From contig CAMYLZ010000025.1 in the NCBI GenBank assembly GCA_947259375.1, forward strand, positions 248,001 to 312,000: a stretch of 64,000 nucleotides of DNA, read 5' to 3'. Made by a program: the position numbers and the translations under genes. Of the stretch, positions 18,678 to 26,654 are shown piece after piece (the first letter of the stretch is position 1; every line of letters starts with the position of its first letter). This stretch comes from an uncultured Parvularculaceae bacterium. GTDB taxonomy: Bacteria; Pseudomonadota; Alphaproteobacteria; Caulobacterales; Parvularculaceae. Below the pieces are notes generated by a model. The model saw only the letters and a program-made list of their open reading frames with translations. It was not told the origin of the DNA and made no database searches.

Positions 18678-19009
18678 ATGAGCGACGCCGTTCACACAGA
18701 CATCAAAGCGAAAATCGACGCCAACCCGGTCATGCTGTTCATGAAAGGCACGCCGCAATTCCCGCAATGCGGTTTCTCGTCGGTGGTGGTGCAGATCCTC
18801 GACCATCTCGGCGTTGAATACGGCTCCGCCAACGTCCTTGAATCCGACGACATTCGTCAGGGCGTCAAAACCTTTTCCGACTGGCCGACGATCCCGCAGC
18901 TTTACGTCAAAGGCGAGTTTGTCGGCGGCTGCGACATCATTCGGGAAATGTTCGAAAAAGGCGAGCTGCGCGGCTTCCTCGAAAGCAAGGGCGTTGCGCC
19001 CGCGGCTTA
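18678..19009 (+). CDS. grxD: Monothiol glutaredoxin, Grx4 family
   Basis: 110 residues; the ATG at 18678 follows GAGGAG. The CGFS active site is at QCGFSSVV (about residues 33-36), with TPQFPQCGFS and the glutathione-site segment WPTIPQLYVKGEFVGGCDII all conserved. Grx4-type proteins carry a [2Fe-2S] cluster bridged with glutathione and work with BolA proteins in iron-sulfur trafficking. Its BolA partner is fused to PurL 9 kb upstream. The TAA stop (19008-19010) is formed from the TA target duplication plus the first base of the IS element that starts at 19010. Confidence 0.93.
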
Positions 19010-19682
19010 AGGCCAAGACTCATAACCGGTAGCATACGGTCGCGGTGAGTTGAACGGTGGCGAGGAAGTTGCGGGCGAGCTTGTCGTAGCGGATTGCGAC
19101 GGGCCGGAAGTCTTTGAGGCGGCAGAAGGAGCGTTCGACGGCGTTGCGGTTTCGATAGAGCGCTGGCGAAAAGTCCGGTTTGTATTTGCGATTGGACTTG
19201 GGCGGAATATTCGGCGCGGCGCCCTGGGCCGCATTCTGGCGTCGAAGCCTGTCGCTGTCATAGCCTTTGTCGCCGTGCAGGACGACGGTTTCCGGCGACG
19301 CCATCGGTATGAGCGTTTCAGCGGCGATGCAGTCCGGAACATTGCCGCCCGTCAGCGGCGGCGAGCGCCTCGAAGAGGCCGGACCACATGCCCTTTTCCG
19401 CCCAGCGCACGAAGCGATTGTAGAGCGTTTTATGCGGGCCATACTGATCGCGCGGCGCATCCGTCCAGCGCCCGCCGGACTTCAGAACATGGATGATGCC
19501 AGAGATCACGCCGCGATCATCGACCCGCGCGACGCCGCGCGTATCGGTCGGCAAACGCGGCTTGATTTTCGCGAACTGGTCCTTCGTCAGCCAGAAAAAG
19601 TGCTTGCTCATCAACGGTCTCCCTCCGGAAACCTTGAATCACGCTTCGCCCAATGCGCAAATCATTTTATAGGTCCGGGCCC
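19010..19682 (-). mobile_element. IS5-family (IS427-like) element, internally deleted
   Basis: About 673 bases with imperfect terminal inverted repeats: the right end read inward is GGGCCCGGACCTATAA, the left end AGGCCAAGACTCATAA (11 of 16 identical). A TA duplication flanks both sides (19008-19009 and 19683-19684). The transposase is on the minus strand and lacks a middle piece of roughly 55 codons, explaining the short length compared with about 830-850 bases for such elements. It landed exactly between the grxD stop and the HEPN gene stop; rejoining the flanks leaves TAA stops on both strands. Confidence 0.85.
19020..19611 (-). pseudogene. IS5-family transposase, deleted and frameshifted
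   Basis: The N-terminal half begins at the ATG at 19611 (MSKHFFWLTKDQFAKIKPRLP) and runs through SGGRWTDAP and TLYNRFVRWAEKG. It then reaches FEALAA near 19360, where the frame changes and the sequence jumps to LTGGNVPDCIAAETLIP, GDKGYDSDRLRR, PPKSNRKYKPDFSPALYRNRNAVERSFCRLKDF and the end at 19020. The part that should hold the first catalytic Asp (normally VLIDSS) is missing; the second Asp (GDKGYD) and the Glu (NAVERSF) remain. The protein cannot be active. Confidence 0.85.
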
Positions 19683-20329
19683 TAACTATCTTTGAAGTTA
19701 ATTTCGCGGCCTGTCCTCAAGTTGCGTATCATATTGTCCACGGAAATATGGAAGGCCTCGGCAAAGTGGCTTTTGGTAGTATTGGGAGTTACCCAATGCT
19801 CATGCTCGCCTACAATTTCAATCATCGTTTGAATCAGCGAAATGAAATCATCTTCTTGCAAGGGATAATCGAAATATATCTTTTCAGGTTGATCAAAATA
19901 TTTCTTATCCGCGTGAGCAAAAAATTTGTCTCGCCGTCCTCTGATTTGGGCGATTGTATGGCCATGGGCTCCAATTCTCTTTTTCTGGCTAAATAGCACC
20001 TGCTCCGACATGCCTTGGAATCGTTGTCGAATGTGAGGACTATTTTTGATGCAAAAATCAATGAAGTTAGGAAGGTTGCGCTCACTCCCATCTAATGATG
20101 CGCCCAACAGTCTCGCAACTGTCATGTGCAAATCGACTTCAATGGATTTAATCATATAAGGCAAAAGAGGCTCCGCGTTCCAGAGTGCTTCGCCAAGTCT
20201 TTTGTGTTGCCCCAAGAATGATCGGTATATTTCAAATTTTGAGATAATGCCGAATTCACTTGGAGCGAAGATCAAATGCATGAATCGGTTTAAGTCTCGT
20301 TCATATCGATCTTGTATTTCCTTCTGCAT
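19682..20329 (-). CDS. AbiU2-like HEPN-domain protein
   Basis: 215 residues in DNA of clearly lower GC than its surroundings, which points to transfer. Near the middle, RRDKFFAHADKKYF holds the HEPN R-x(4-6)-H motif (R133, H139) in the form typical of AbiU2-like proteins, where the pair forms an RNase site in a dimer. Many HEPN proteins act in toxin-antitoxin or abortive-infection systems. I see no antitoxin gene beside it. Upstream signals are weak (AAGGA 13 bases before the ATG at 20329). The stop is completed by the first base of the adjoining IS, but rejoined flanks would also give a stop, so it is probably full length. Confidence 0.6.
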   Translation of the reverse strand: MQKEIQDRYERDLNRFMHLIFAPSEFGIISKFEIYRSFLGQHKRLGEALWNAEPLLPYMIKSIEVDLHMTVARLLGASLDGSERNLPNFIDFCIKNSPHIRQRFQGMSEQVLFSQKKRIGAHGHTIAQIRGRRDKFFAHADKKYFDQPEKIYFDYPLQEDDFISLIQTMIEIVGEHEHWVTPNTTKSHFAEAFHISVDNMIRNLRTGREINFKDS

Positions 20330-20520
20330 TCTATTATCCGAATCCTTTGCGCGGAGCTGCGCGCTGTTAATTCAATCAATCCGTCAATATTGAGCCCAGC
20401 CGCGTTGCCCTGGCATTGCGGGCATTTTCGCTGGTGGAAATCCGATCCGTTGGCGCCATAGCGGCAGCCGCATAAGGCGCCATCTTCCAGGCGGCGGGCG
20501 CAAACCAGCCCCCATACATA
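20290..20520 (-). pseudogene. 3' part of an IS-split small zinc-ribbon-like gene
   Basis: The frame from 20520 downward reads YVWGLVCARRLEDGALCGC, then KCPQCQGNAAGL, giving two Cys clusters that look like a metal site. It has no start of its own. It joins in frame to the 5' part at 20623-20844 if the IS remnant and one TA copy (20521-20625) are removed, giving NALP-YVWG and a protein of about 149 residues. The final 30 residues overlap the start of the HEPN gene and may not be original. Confidence 0.5.
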
Positions 20521-20526
20521 TCGCAC

Positions 20527-20623
20527 GTCAGCCAGAAAAAGTGTTTGCTCATCAATGGTCTGCCTTTGGAAACCTTGAATCACGCTTCGCCCCATGCGCA
20601 AATCATTTTATAGGTCCGGGCCC
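20527..20623 (-). mobile_element. 97-bp remnant of a second copy of the same IS
   Basis: These bases match 19586-19682 over exactly 97 positions with six substitutions, including the terminal GGGCCCGGACC end and the transposase start codon region. It has the same orientation as the first copy and is again flanked by TA (20624-20625, with the other TA at 20519-20520). The rest of the element is gone. Confidence 0.85.
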
Positions 20624-20844
20624 TAAGGCAGCGCGTTCGTCAGCAGCAATTCCGGTTTGCCGGTTCTTTTGCAGGTCCGCTTCAGATTGAGGCGGACTGG
20701 CGCGGCCTTGAGCGGCTCTGCGGCCTGTTCATGCGCCTCGGCTCGCAATCGGCGAAACAGCGCATCGGCGCGTACGCTGCGCGATTGCGATGTGCTGCCC
20801 AGGCGCAAAAACAGTTCCTGCGTCGTAACGTCCATTCGGCTCAT
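20623..20844 (-). pseudogene. 5' part of IS-split gene (73 codons), CtrA-type box upstream
   Basis: 73 residues from the ATG at 20844 (MSRMDVTTQELFLRLGSTSQ) to LTNALP, where the stop TAG is made of the TA duplication plus the IS end. The sequence is Arg/Leu/Ala-rich and soluble, with no family I recognise. Together with 20290-20520 it would form one protein of about 149 residues. A TTAA-N7-TTAA site lies 53 bases upstream. The truncated form may still be expressed. Confidence 0.55.
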
Positions 20845-20896
20845 TGATCGCCCCCCGGCCCGAAATTCTCCAAAGCCGGATGGTGATTCGTCTTGG

Positions 20897-20911
20897 TTAA
20901 CGAAACGTTAA
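20897..20911. promoter_or_regulatory. CtrA-type binding site TTAA-N7-TTAA
   Basis: TTAACGAAACGTTAA is a perfect match to the alphaproteobacterial CtrA consensus (two TTAA halves, seven-base spacer) and is itself nearly palindromic. It lies upstream of the gene starting at 20844 and overlaps the stop codon of the NAT gene. The presence of divK and pleD in this window makes a CtrA pathway likely, but CtrA itself is not seen. Confidence 0.55.
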
Positions 20912-21729
20912 CGCGCGGCTGGTGATTCGCCGCCGAAAAGGGCCTCATGCCGGGCGGCGATTTTTGGCCACAAACTGACGGATTGCGGAAGCTCGAGGCC
21001 GAAATATTCGCGCAGCGCATGACTATAATCGTCGGCCGTGTCGATCAGATGCCGGTCTCGCGCATTGCGTTCAATCCGGGTAAAACACCGTCCGCGCAAG
21101 GATAAATGCGCGCCGCGATCCCAGCGCTGCACGACGGCGTTTTGCACGAAAGGCGAGTCGTCGCTCGATTGCAGCCACCGGCACATGCCTTCAAGCAACG
21201 CCTCGTCGGTTACTTCCTCGTGAAAGTCGTAACTCGGCGCGCTGCCGCGCGGATCATTGTGATAGCGCCACCAGCCGCCGGGAAGTTTCTCAAGCCGGCA
21301 TTCAAAGGCGTCGTTGCGAAAAGGGCCTTCGCGCAAGGCGATGGGCTCAACCAGGCCGTCGCCGAAACCGGCATCGACCAGCATAGCCCCGTCAAGATCG
21401 ACCAGCAGCACGAGATGGTTGCCGATGGCGCTGTCGCCGCGCTGATCGCGCATGACCGCGCCGGCGAGGCGCCGCACGGTGAAGCCGATTTCCTCAAGCG
21501 CCCAGCCGAGCAGGCCGTTCATCTCGTAACACCAGCCGCCGCGACCGTTTATGACGATCTTTTCAAACGCGTCTGCGGCGGCGCGGGTGACCGGCGCGCC
21601 GAGCTGCACCGCCAGATTTTCATAAGGAATGCGCTCGACATGGCCGCGATGCACTCTTTTGAGCGTGTCGAGATCCGCGTGCGCTTGGCCTTCAAATCCA
21701 ATGCGATCCAGATATTTGTTCAGGTCCAT
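20908..21729 (-). CDS. nat: Arylamine N-acetyltransferase
   Basis: 273 residues. The catalytic triad is clear: Cys in RGGWCYEMNGLLG, His in GNHLVLLVDL and Asp in LVDAGFGDG. The enzyme moves the acetyl group of acetyl-CoA to arylamines, hydrazines and arylhydroxylamines in the cytosol. The N-terminal helical part (LNKYLDRIGFEG...RIPYENLAVQLG) and overall length fit the family. It follows phaC on the same strand, 17 bases after its stop, so the two are probably co-transcribed; a link to acyl-CoA use is possible but unproven. Confidence 0.92.
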   Translation of the reverse strand: MDLNKYLDRIGFEGQAHADLDTLKRVHRGHVERIPYENLAVQLGAPVTRAAADAFEKIVINGRGGWCYEMNGLLGWALEEIGFTVRRLAGAVMRDQRGDSAIGNHLVLLVDLDGAMLVDAGFGDGLVEPIALREGPFRNDAFECRLEKLPGGWWRYHNDPRGSAPSYDFHEEVTDEALLEGMCRWLQSSDDSPFVQNAVVQRWDRGAHLSLRGRCFTRIERNARDRHLIDTADDYSHALREYFGLELPQSVSLWPKIAARHEALFGGESPAAR

Positions 21730-21746
21730 ATGAGCGTCGTGCAGGC

Positions 21747-23726
21747 TCAGGCCTTGACCTTTACATAGCTGCCGGGCGCATCCTCGATGACCGCAAGTTC
21801 GCCATCGCCCGGCTGGCGGGCCTTTACTTTGCCGGGGCTGACCTCATCGAGCCATTCGATCCAATGCGGCCACCATGACCCCGGCGCGCGGCGGGCTTTT
21901 GCTTTCCATTCATCGAGCGTCGCCGGCAGATCGAGATTAATCGAATGATGATATTTGTGCTTGTCGGGATGATTGACGACGCCGGCGATATGGCCGGATC
22001 CGGCGAGCATATACTGCACCTTGACGTTGCCTTTGGAGGCATAGAGCCGCGCCGTTCTGTAGACGGAGTTATGCGGCGCGATGTGATCGGTTTCGCCCGC
22101 CTGCATGAAAATCGGAATATCGACCTCGCCCAGATCGAGCGCCTCGCCATCCATCACCATTTCGCCTCTGGCGAGGCGATTGTGCTGATAGAACTCGCGC
22201 AAATAGAAAAGATGCACTTTCTTCGGCATGCGCGTGGCGTCCGAATTCCAGAACAGGAGATCGAACCGCGCCGGGTCTTTGCCTTTCAGGTAATTGTCGA
22301 TGACGAATGACCAGATCAGGTCATTCGACCGCAGCATGTTGAATGTCGTCGCCATGGCGCGGCCTTCCAACACGCCGCCGGCCGCATCCATCTGTTTTTC
22401 AATCGCGTCGAGCTGTTCGTCGTCAACGAACAGCAGCAGATCGCCCGATTCCTTGAAGTCCGCCTGGGCGGTGAAAAACGTCGCGGAATTGACGCGGGCA
22501 TCGCGCTTTTTCGCCATCAGGGCGAGGGCGGTCGACAGCATGGTGCCGCCGATGCAATAGCCGATCGTGTCGGCTTTTTTCTCACCGGTAGCCTGTTCCA
22601 CCGCGTCAAGCGCCTCGAACAGGCCCTCCTTGATGTAATCCTCGAAGGTCTTTTCTTTTAGTTCCGTGCCCGGATTGACCCAGGACATGACGAACACCGT
22701 GCGGCCTTGCGCCACCAGCCAGTTGATGAACGAGTTTTTCGGTTGCAGGTCGAGGATGTAGAACTTGTTGATCCAGGGCGGCACGATCAGCATCGGCGTC
22801 TTGGCGACCTCTTCCGTCGATGGTGCATATTGAATGAGCTGGAAGATATCGTTCTGAAAGACGACCTTGCCCGGCGTTGTCGCGACATTCTCGCCGAGTT
22901 TGAAAAAATCGAGATCGGCCTGCCGGATCGCCAGCTCGCCATGGCCGCGGTCAATGTCTTCAAGAAGGTTTTTAAGACCCTTCAAAAGGTTTTCGCCCTT
23001 GCTCTCGATAGTCGCTTCAACGACCTCAGGATTGAGCACCGCGAAATTCGACGGAGACAAAGCGTCGATAAATTGCCGGGTGAAGAACTCGGCTTTTTTC
23101 TTTTCATGCTCGTCCATATGGTCGAGTTGGGTGATCGTCGTCTCCAGCCAGCGCGCGAAAATCAGATAGGACTGCTTGATGAAATCAAGCATGTGGTTTT
23201 CGCTCCATGCCGGGTGGGCAAAGCGTTTGTCGCCGGGCGTCGGTTCGACCGCGGGCTTTACCGGCTCGCCGGCAAGGCGCTGGGACATGTTCGCCATCAG
23301 CTTGGCGTAATCGCCATAGAGATTGAACTGGCGCTGCATGACCGTGCCGGGATCCATGGTGAGGCCTTTCATCATCTCCTGAAAGGCTTCGCCGACATTC
23401 AAGGGATCATGAGGGATCTCGCCGGTAAGGCGGCGGATATTGCTGTTGCGATCGAAGAATTCGCGAATCACTTCCTGGCTGCGGCCGCTGACATCGGTGA
23501 GATATTCGGAAAGCGCGTCGAAGTCCTCATAAAGGGATTTCGGCGCATCTGCGTCATCGGGCTTGCCCGCGTCATTCGGCTTTTCCACCGGGGCCATGCG
23601 CGACGGATGCGGTTTTGCTGGCTGCGCGCGGGGTTTCGCGGCGCCTGCGGGCGCGGCCGTTTTCTTGGCCGCGCGGCGCTTGCGGGTTGTTGTCGTCTTG
23701 CCGGAAGTCTCTTTTGCTTGCGTCAT
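21747..23726 (-). CDS. phaC: Class I poly(3-hydroxyalkanoate) synthase
   Basis: 659 residues. The lipase-like box GYCIGGT places the nucleophile at C391; the partner Asp is D547 (AGETDHIAP) and the His is H579 (GSGHIAG). The N-terminal 60 residues are an Ala/Pro/Lys-rich tail, then the PhaC N-terminal domain. The enzyme polymerises (R)-3-hydroxyacyl-CoA, mostly 3-hydroxybutyryl-CoA in class I, on storage granules. The length is at the upper end for class I (about 590-620) because of the tail. No phaA, phaB, phaP or phaR lies nearby. The nat gene follows in the same direction. Confidence 0.95.
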   Translation of the reverse strand: MTQAKETSGKTTTTRKRRAAKKTAAPAGAAKPRAQPAKPHPSRMAPVEKPNDAGKPDDADAPKSLYEDFDALSEYLTDVSGRSQEVIREFFDRNSNIRRLTGEIPHDPLNVGEAFQEMMKGLTMDPGTVMQRQFNLYGDYAKLMANMSQRLAGEPVKPAVEPTPGDKRFAHPAWSENHMLDFIKQSYLIFARWLETTITQLDHMDEHEKKKAEFFTRQFIDALSPSNFAVLNPEVVEATIESKGENLLKGLKNLLEDIDRGHGELAIRQADLDFFKLGENVATTPGKVVFQNDIFQLIQYAPSTEEVAKTPMLIVPPWINKFYILDLQPKNSFINWLVAQGRTVFVMSWVNPGTELKEKTFEDYIKEGLFEALDAVEQATGEKKADTIGYCIGGTMLSTALALMAKKRDARVNSATFFTAQADFKESGDLLLFVDDEQLDAIEKQMDAAGGVLEGRAMATTFNMLRSNDLIWSFVIDNYLKGKDPARFDLLFWNSDATRMPKKVHLFYLREFYQHNRLARGEMVMDGEALDLGEVDIPIFMQAGETDHIAPHNSVYRTARLYASKGNVKVQYMLAGSGHIAGVVNHPDKHKYHHSINLDLPATLDEWKAKARRAPGSWWPHWIEWLDEVSPGKVKARQPGDGELAVIEDAPGSYVKVKA

Positions 23727-23778
23727 GGCGCCGGATAGGGGTTAAAGAAGCGATGTCGCCCTTATATAGGATGGCCGC

Positions 23779-24261
23779 GTGCCGAGTGTAAAACAATCTC
23801 CATTGCCGATCGCCGGGCTGGTCGCATTTTTCGCCCTTGCCGCCTGCGCGAATACCGACCTTGCGCGTTTCGCGCCGCCGGGCATCGTCAAATATGAGGA
23901 TTTGGCCGGCGACCAGCCGATCAATCCGGCAGTGGCGGCCCGCGTGGAAGAACGCAAGGCCGAAACCGGGACAGGGCGGTTCCCGAAGCTTGCGGAAACG
24001 CCGGGCAAGAAAGACCGGCCGCGTCCGAACCCCGCCGACCAGGTGAGCGGCGAGATGGATGCGCTTGACGGCGCGCGCGATGCGGCGGACGCAGCGATGA
24101 GCGAAGCGCGGGCGGAAATTCTTGAGGAAGAAAGCGAAATTCTCAGTTTGCGCGAGCGCCGCGCCGAGACGGAAATGATCATGGATGCGGATGCGGAGGC
24201 GGCGGCGCGCGAACGGCGTGAAAAATTGCCGCCGCCGGACTATGAGGACGGCGATCAATAA
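23779..24261 (+). CDS. Small lipoprotein, coiled-coil, unknown function
   Basis: 160 residues beginning with GTG at 23779. A lipoprotein signal peptide ends in the lipobox LAAC (C23). After a Pro-rich middle, residues about 93-150 are strongly charged and helical (EARAEILEEESEILSLRERRAE), a likely coiled coil. It is divergent from phaC and about 60 bases ahead of glpX. Similar short lipoproteins occur beside phaC in relatives, to my memory, but the role is unknown. Confidence 0.7.
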   Translation: MPSVKQSPLPIAGLVAFFALAACANTDLARFAPPGIVKYEDLAGDQPINPAVAARVEERKAETGTGRFPKLAETPGKKDRPRPNPADQVSGEMDALDGARDAADAAMSEARAEILEEESEILSLRERRAETEMIMDADAEAAARERREKLPPPDYEDGDQ

Positions 24262-24322
24262 ATCCGCATCCAGGCGGCGGGCGCCGGATGACGAGAACCA
24301 ACGGGCGTAACGGGAAGAGAGC

Positions 24323-25282
24323 ATGTCTGCAGACGAGAGATTTCTGGATCGCGTTCTGACCATGGAGGTCGGACGCTGCACCGAGGCCGCCGCGATCGAA
24401 GCGTCGAAAATGATTGGCCGCGGCGACAAGGAAGGCGCGGATGACGCCGCCGTAAGCGCGCTGCGCGAAGCGTTCAACAAGCTGCATATCGACGGAACGG
24501 TGGTGATCGGCGAGGGCGAGCGCGACGAAGCGCCGATGCTTTATATCGGCGAGAAAGTCGGCATCGGCGATGGGCCGAAAGTCGATATTGCGCTCGATCC
24601 GCTGGAAGGCACGACGCTGACCGCAAAGGCCATGGCCAATTCGCTCGCCGTGGTCGCCATGGCGCAGGGCGGCACGCTGCTGCATGCGCCGGATGTCTAT
24701 ATGGACAAGATCGCCTGCGGGCCGGGCTATCCGGAAGGGGTCATCGACCTCGACGCGCCGATTGAAGAAAATATTGCGGCCCTCGCCAAGGCCAAAGGCG
24801 CGCCAACCGAAGACATCACCTTGTGTATTCTCGACCGCGAGCGTCACCAGTCGCTGATCGAAGGCGCGCGGCGTATGGGCGCGCGGGTGTTCCTGATTTC
24901 CGATGGCGACGTGGCGGGCGTCTTTCACACCACCGAGGCCTCGACCGGCATCGACCTTTATGTGGGCCAGGGCGGCGCGCCGGAGGGGGTGCTGGCGGCG
25001 GCGGCGCTCAGATGCGTCGGCGGCCAGATGCAAGGACGGCTGGTCATTCGCAATGACGATGAACGCGCGCGCGCGGAACGCATCGGCATCGCCGACCTCA
25101 ATCGCAAATACGCCCTGCGCGACCTTGCTTCGGGCGACGTCATCTTCGCCGCGACCGGCGTTACCAACGGCACCATGCTCGATGGCGTCAAATGGGAGCG
25201 GGGCTATGTCTCGACCCATACCGTCGTGATGCGTTCAAAAACCGGAACGGTGCGTTACATCCGCGCCCGTTCGCAACGATAA
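24323..25282 (+). CDS. glpX: Class II fructose-1,6-bisphosphatase
   Basis: 319 residues; the ATG at 24323 follows GGGAAGAGAG. Signature blocks are GTVVIGEGERDEAPMLYIG (about 58-76), DIALDPLEGTTLTAKAM (about 88-104, metal-binding D and E) and ISDGDVAG. The enzyme removes the 1-phosphate from fructose 1,6-bisphosphate in gluconeogenesis, and often sedoheptulose bisphosphate too. The gene is followed 21 bases later by the DUF3297 gene. Confidence 0.95.
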   Translation: MSADERFLDRVLTMEVGRCTEAAAIEASKMIGRGDKEGADDAAVSALREAFNKLHIDGTVVIGEGERDEAPMLYIGEKVGIGDGPKVDIALDPLEGTTLTAKAMANSLAVVAMAQGGTLLHAPDVYMDKIACGPGYPEGVIDLDAPIEENIAALAKAKGAPTEDITLCILDRERHQSLIEGARRMGARVFLISDGDVAGVFHTTEASTGIDLYVGQGGAPEGVLAAAALRCVGGQMQGRLVIRNDDERARAERIGIADLNRKYALRDLASGDVIFAATGVTNGTMLDGVKWERGYVSTHTVVMRSKTGTVRYIRARSQR

Positions 25283-25303
25283 TCCATTAAGAACAAGCGA
25301 AAT

Positions 25304-25546
25304 ATGACCGACACGCTTCCTGACCGCCTCAGCGTCAATCCGAACAGCAAATATTACGACGAAGGCGTTTTCAAAAACGACATCGGCATCCGCTTCAACG
25401 GCGTCGATAAGACAAATGTCGAAGAATATTGCGTGTCGGAAGGCTGGATCAAAGTCGCGGCGGGAAAATCCGTCGATCGCCATGGCAATCCGCTGACCAT
25501 CACCCTCAAGGGCGCGGTCGAGCCTTACGTCAAAGAGCGCAAATAA
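25304..25546 (+). CDS. DUF3297 family protein
   Basis: 80 residues, ATG at 25304. The sequence matches the small conserved DUF3297 family over its whole length (LPDRLSVNPNSKYYDE, GIRFNGVDKTNVEEYCVSEGW, RHGNPLTITLKGAVEPY). The family is widespread in Proteobacteria and has no defined role. It has no signal or membrane segment. It probably shares a transcript with glpX. Confidence 0.88.
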   Translation: MTDTLPDRLSVNPNSKYYDEGVFKNDIGIRFNGVDKTNVEEYCVSEGWIKVAAGKSVDRHGNPLTITLKGAVEPYVKERK

Positions 25547-25616
25547 ACCGCAAGAACCGGGCGGCGCAGCACGCGCAAAGCGATTATCATGGGCTTCGTG
25601 ATGATGGAGGCTCGCC

Positions 25617-26576
25617 ATGACCGCTGCGCTGAAACTGGTTCATCCGCTGACAGATGATGACGAGACCCGTTGGGGCGCGGTGGCGCGCCGTGATGCGGCG
25701 TTTGACGGCCGGTTCTGGTCTTGCGTGAAAACCACCGGAGTTTATTGCCGTCCGTCCTGCGCCGGGCGCCCGCATCGCGAAAATGTCTCCTTTGTCGCCA
25801 CCCGCGCCGAAGCGGAAGCCGCGGGCTATCGCCCTTGCAAACGCTGCAGGCCGGACCGGTTCATCGCTGGCGCGCTTGCCGACCGGATTGATACGGCCGA
25901 CTGGGCCGGCGTGCGGCAACGCCTTGATGGCGACGGCTGGGCGCGGCTGGGGCGGTTGTTGAGCGATGAAGAATGCGCGGCGCTGATCGAGGGCTATGAG
26001 CGCGATGCGCAATATCGCTCGCGCGTCATCATGCGCCGGCACGGTTTCGGCGAGGGCGAATATCGCTATTTCAACGACCGTGCGCCCGCTATCGTCCGTG
26101 AACTGCGGATGCGGGTCTATGAAAAACTCTCGCCGCTCGCCAATGGCTGGATGCGCCGGCTCGGCGCTGAGGCGCGCTATCCGGCGCAGCATGGCGATTA
26201 TCTTAAGATTTGCGCCGCCGCCGGGCAGGCGCGGCCGACGCCGCTGATCCTCAAATATGGCTCCGGCGACTACAACCGGCTGCATCAGGACCTTTATGGC
26301 GGAGAAGTTTTCCCGATTCAGATAGCGATCCTGCTATCCGCGCCGGGCAAGGATTTTGAGGGCGGCGAGTTTGTCATGACCGAGCAGACGCCGCGCCGCC
26401 AGTCGCGGGCGATGGTCGCGCCACTGGAAAAAGGCGACGCCATCGCCTTAGCGGTGAATGAGCGGCCGGTCGCCGGGGCGCGCGGGGTCTATCGCGTAAA
26501 AATGCGCCATGGCGTGTCGGAAGTCCGCGCCGGCGCGCGTTATTGCCTCGGCGTCATCTTTCACGACGCGATGTGA
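25617..26576 (+). CDS. Ada-type zinc domain fused to 2OG-Fe(II) dioxygenase
   Basis: 319 residues; the ATG at 25617 follows GGAGG. Residues about 18-82 are the N-terminal Ada module: all four zinc cysteines are present (C44, C48, C74, C77) with the family string TTGVYCRPSC and PCKRCRPD; C44 corresponds to the phosphotriester methyl acceptor. Residues about 95-319 are a 2OG-Fe(II) oxygenase with H223-x-D225, H298 and R304 as iron and 2-oxoglutarate ligands. This joins direct methyl transfer with AlkB-like oxidative demethylation chemistry in one chain, so DNA alkylation repair is the likely role. The second domain's substrate is inferred. The gene lies two bases into a spacer before recJ-side sequences and is transcribed in the same direction as recJ. 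Confidence 0.82.
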   Translation: MTAALKLVHPLTDDDETRWGAVARRDAAFDGRFWSCVKTTGVYCRPSCAGRPHRENVSFVATRAEAEAAGYRPCKRCRPDRFIAGALADRIDTADWAGVRQRLDGDGWARLGRLLSDEECAALIEGYERDAQYRSRVIMRRHGFGEGEYRYFNDRAPAIVRELRMRVYEKLSPLANGWMRRLGAEARYPAQHGDYLKICAAAGQARPTPLILKYGSGDYNRLHQDLYGGEVFPIQIAILLSAPGKDFEGGEFVMTEQTPRRQSRAMVAPLEKGDAIALAVNERPVAGARGVYRVKMRHGVSEVRAGARYCLGVIFHDAM

Positions 26577-26654
26577 GGCCGATTCATTAGGGCTGGGGGA
26601 AATTTCGGGCTAGGACAAAGCCGCCATAGCTGCGAATCAGCGCTTTGTTTAGCC

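Noticed and set aside
22707-23738. 343-codon plus-strand open frame opposite phaC
   Set aside because: Antisense of the PhaC gene; no domain and Arg/His-rich composition.
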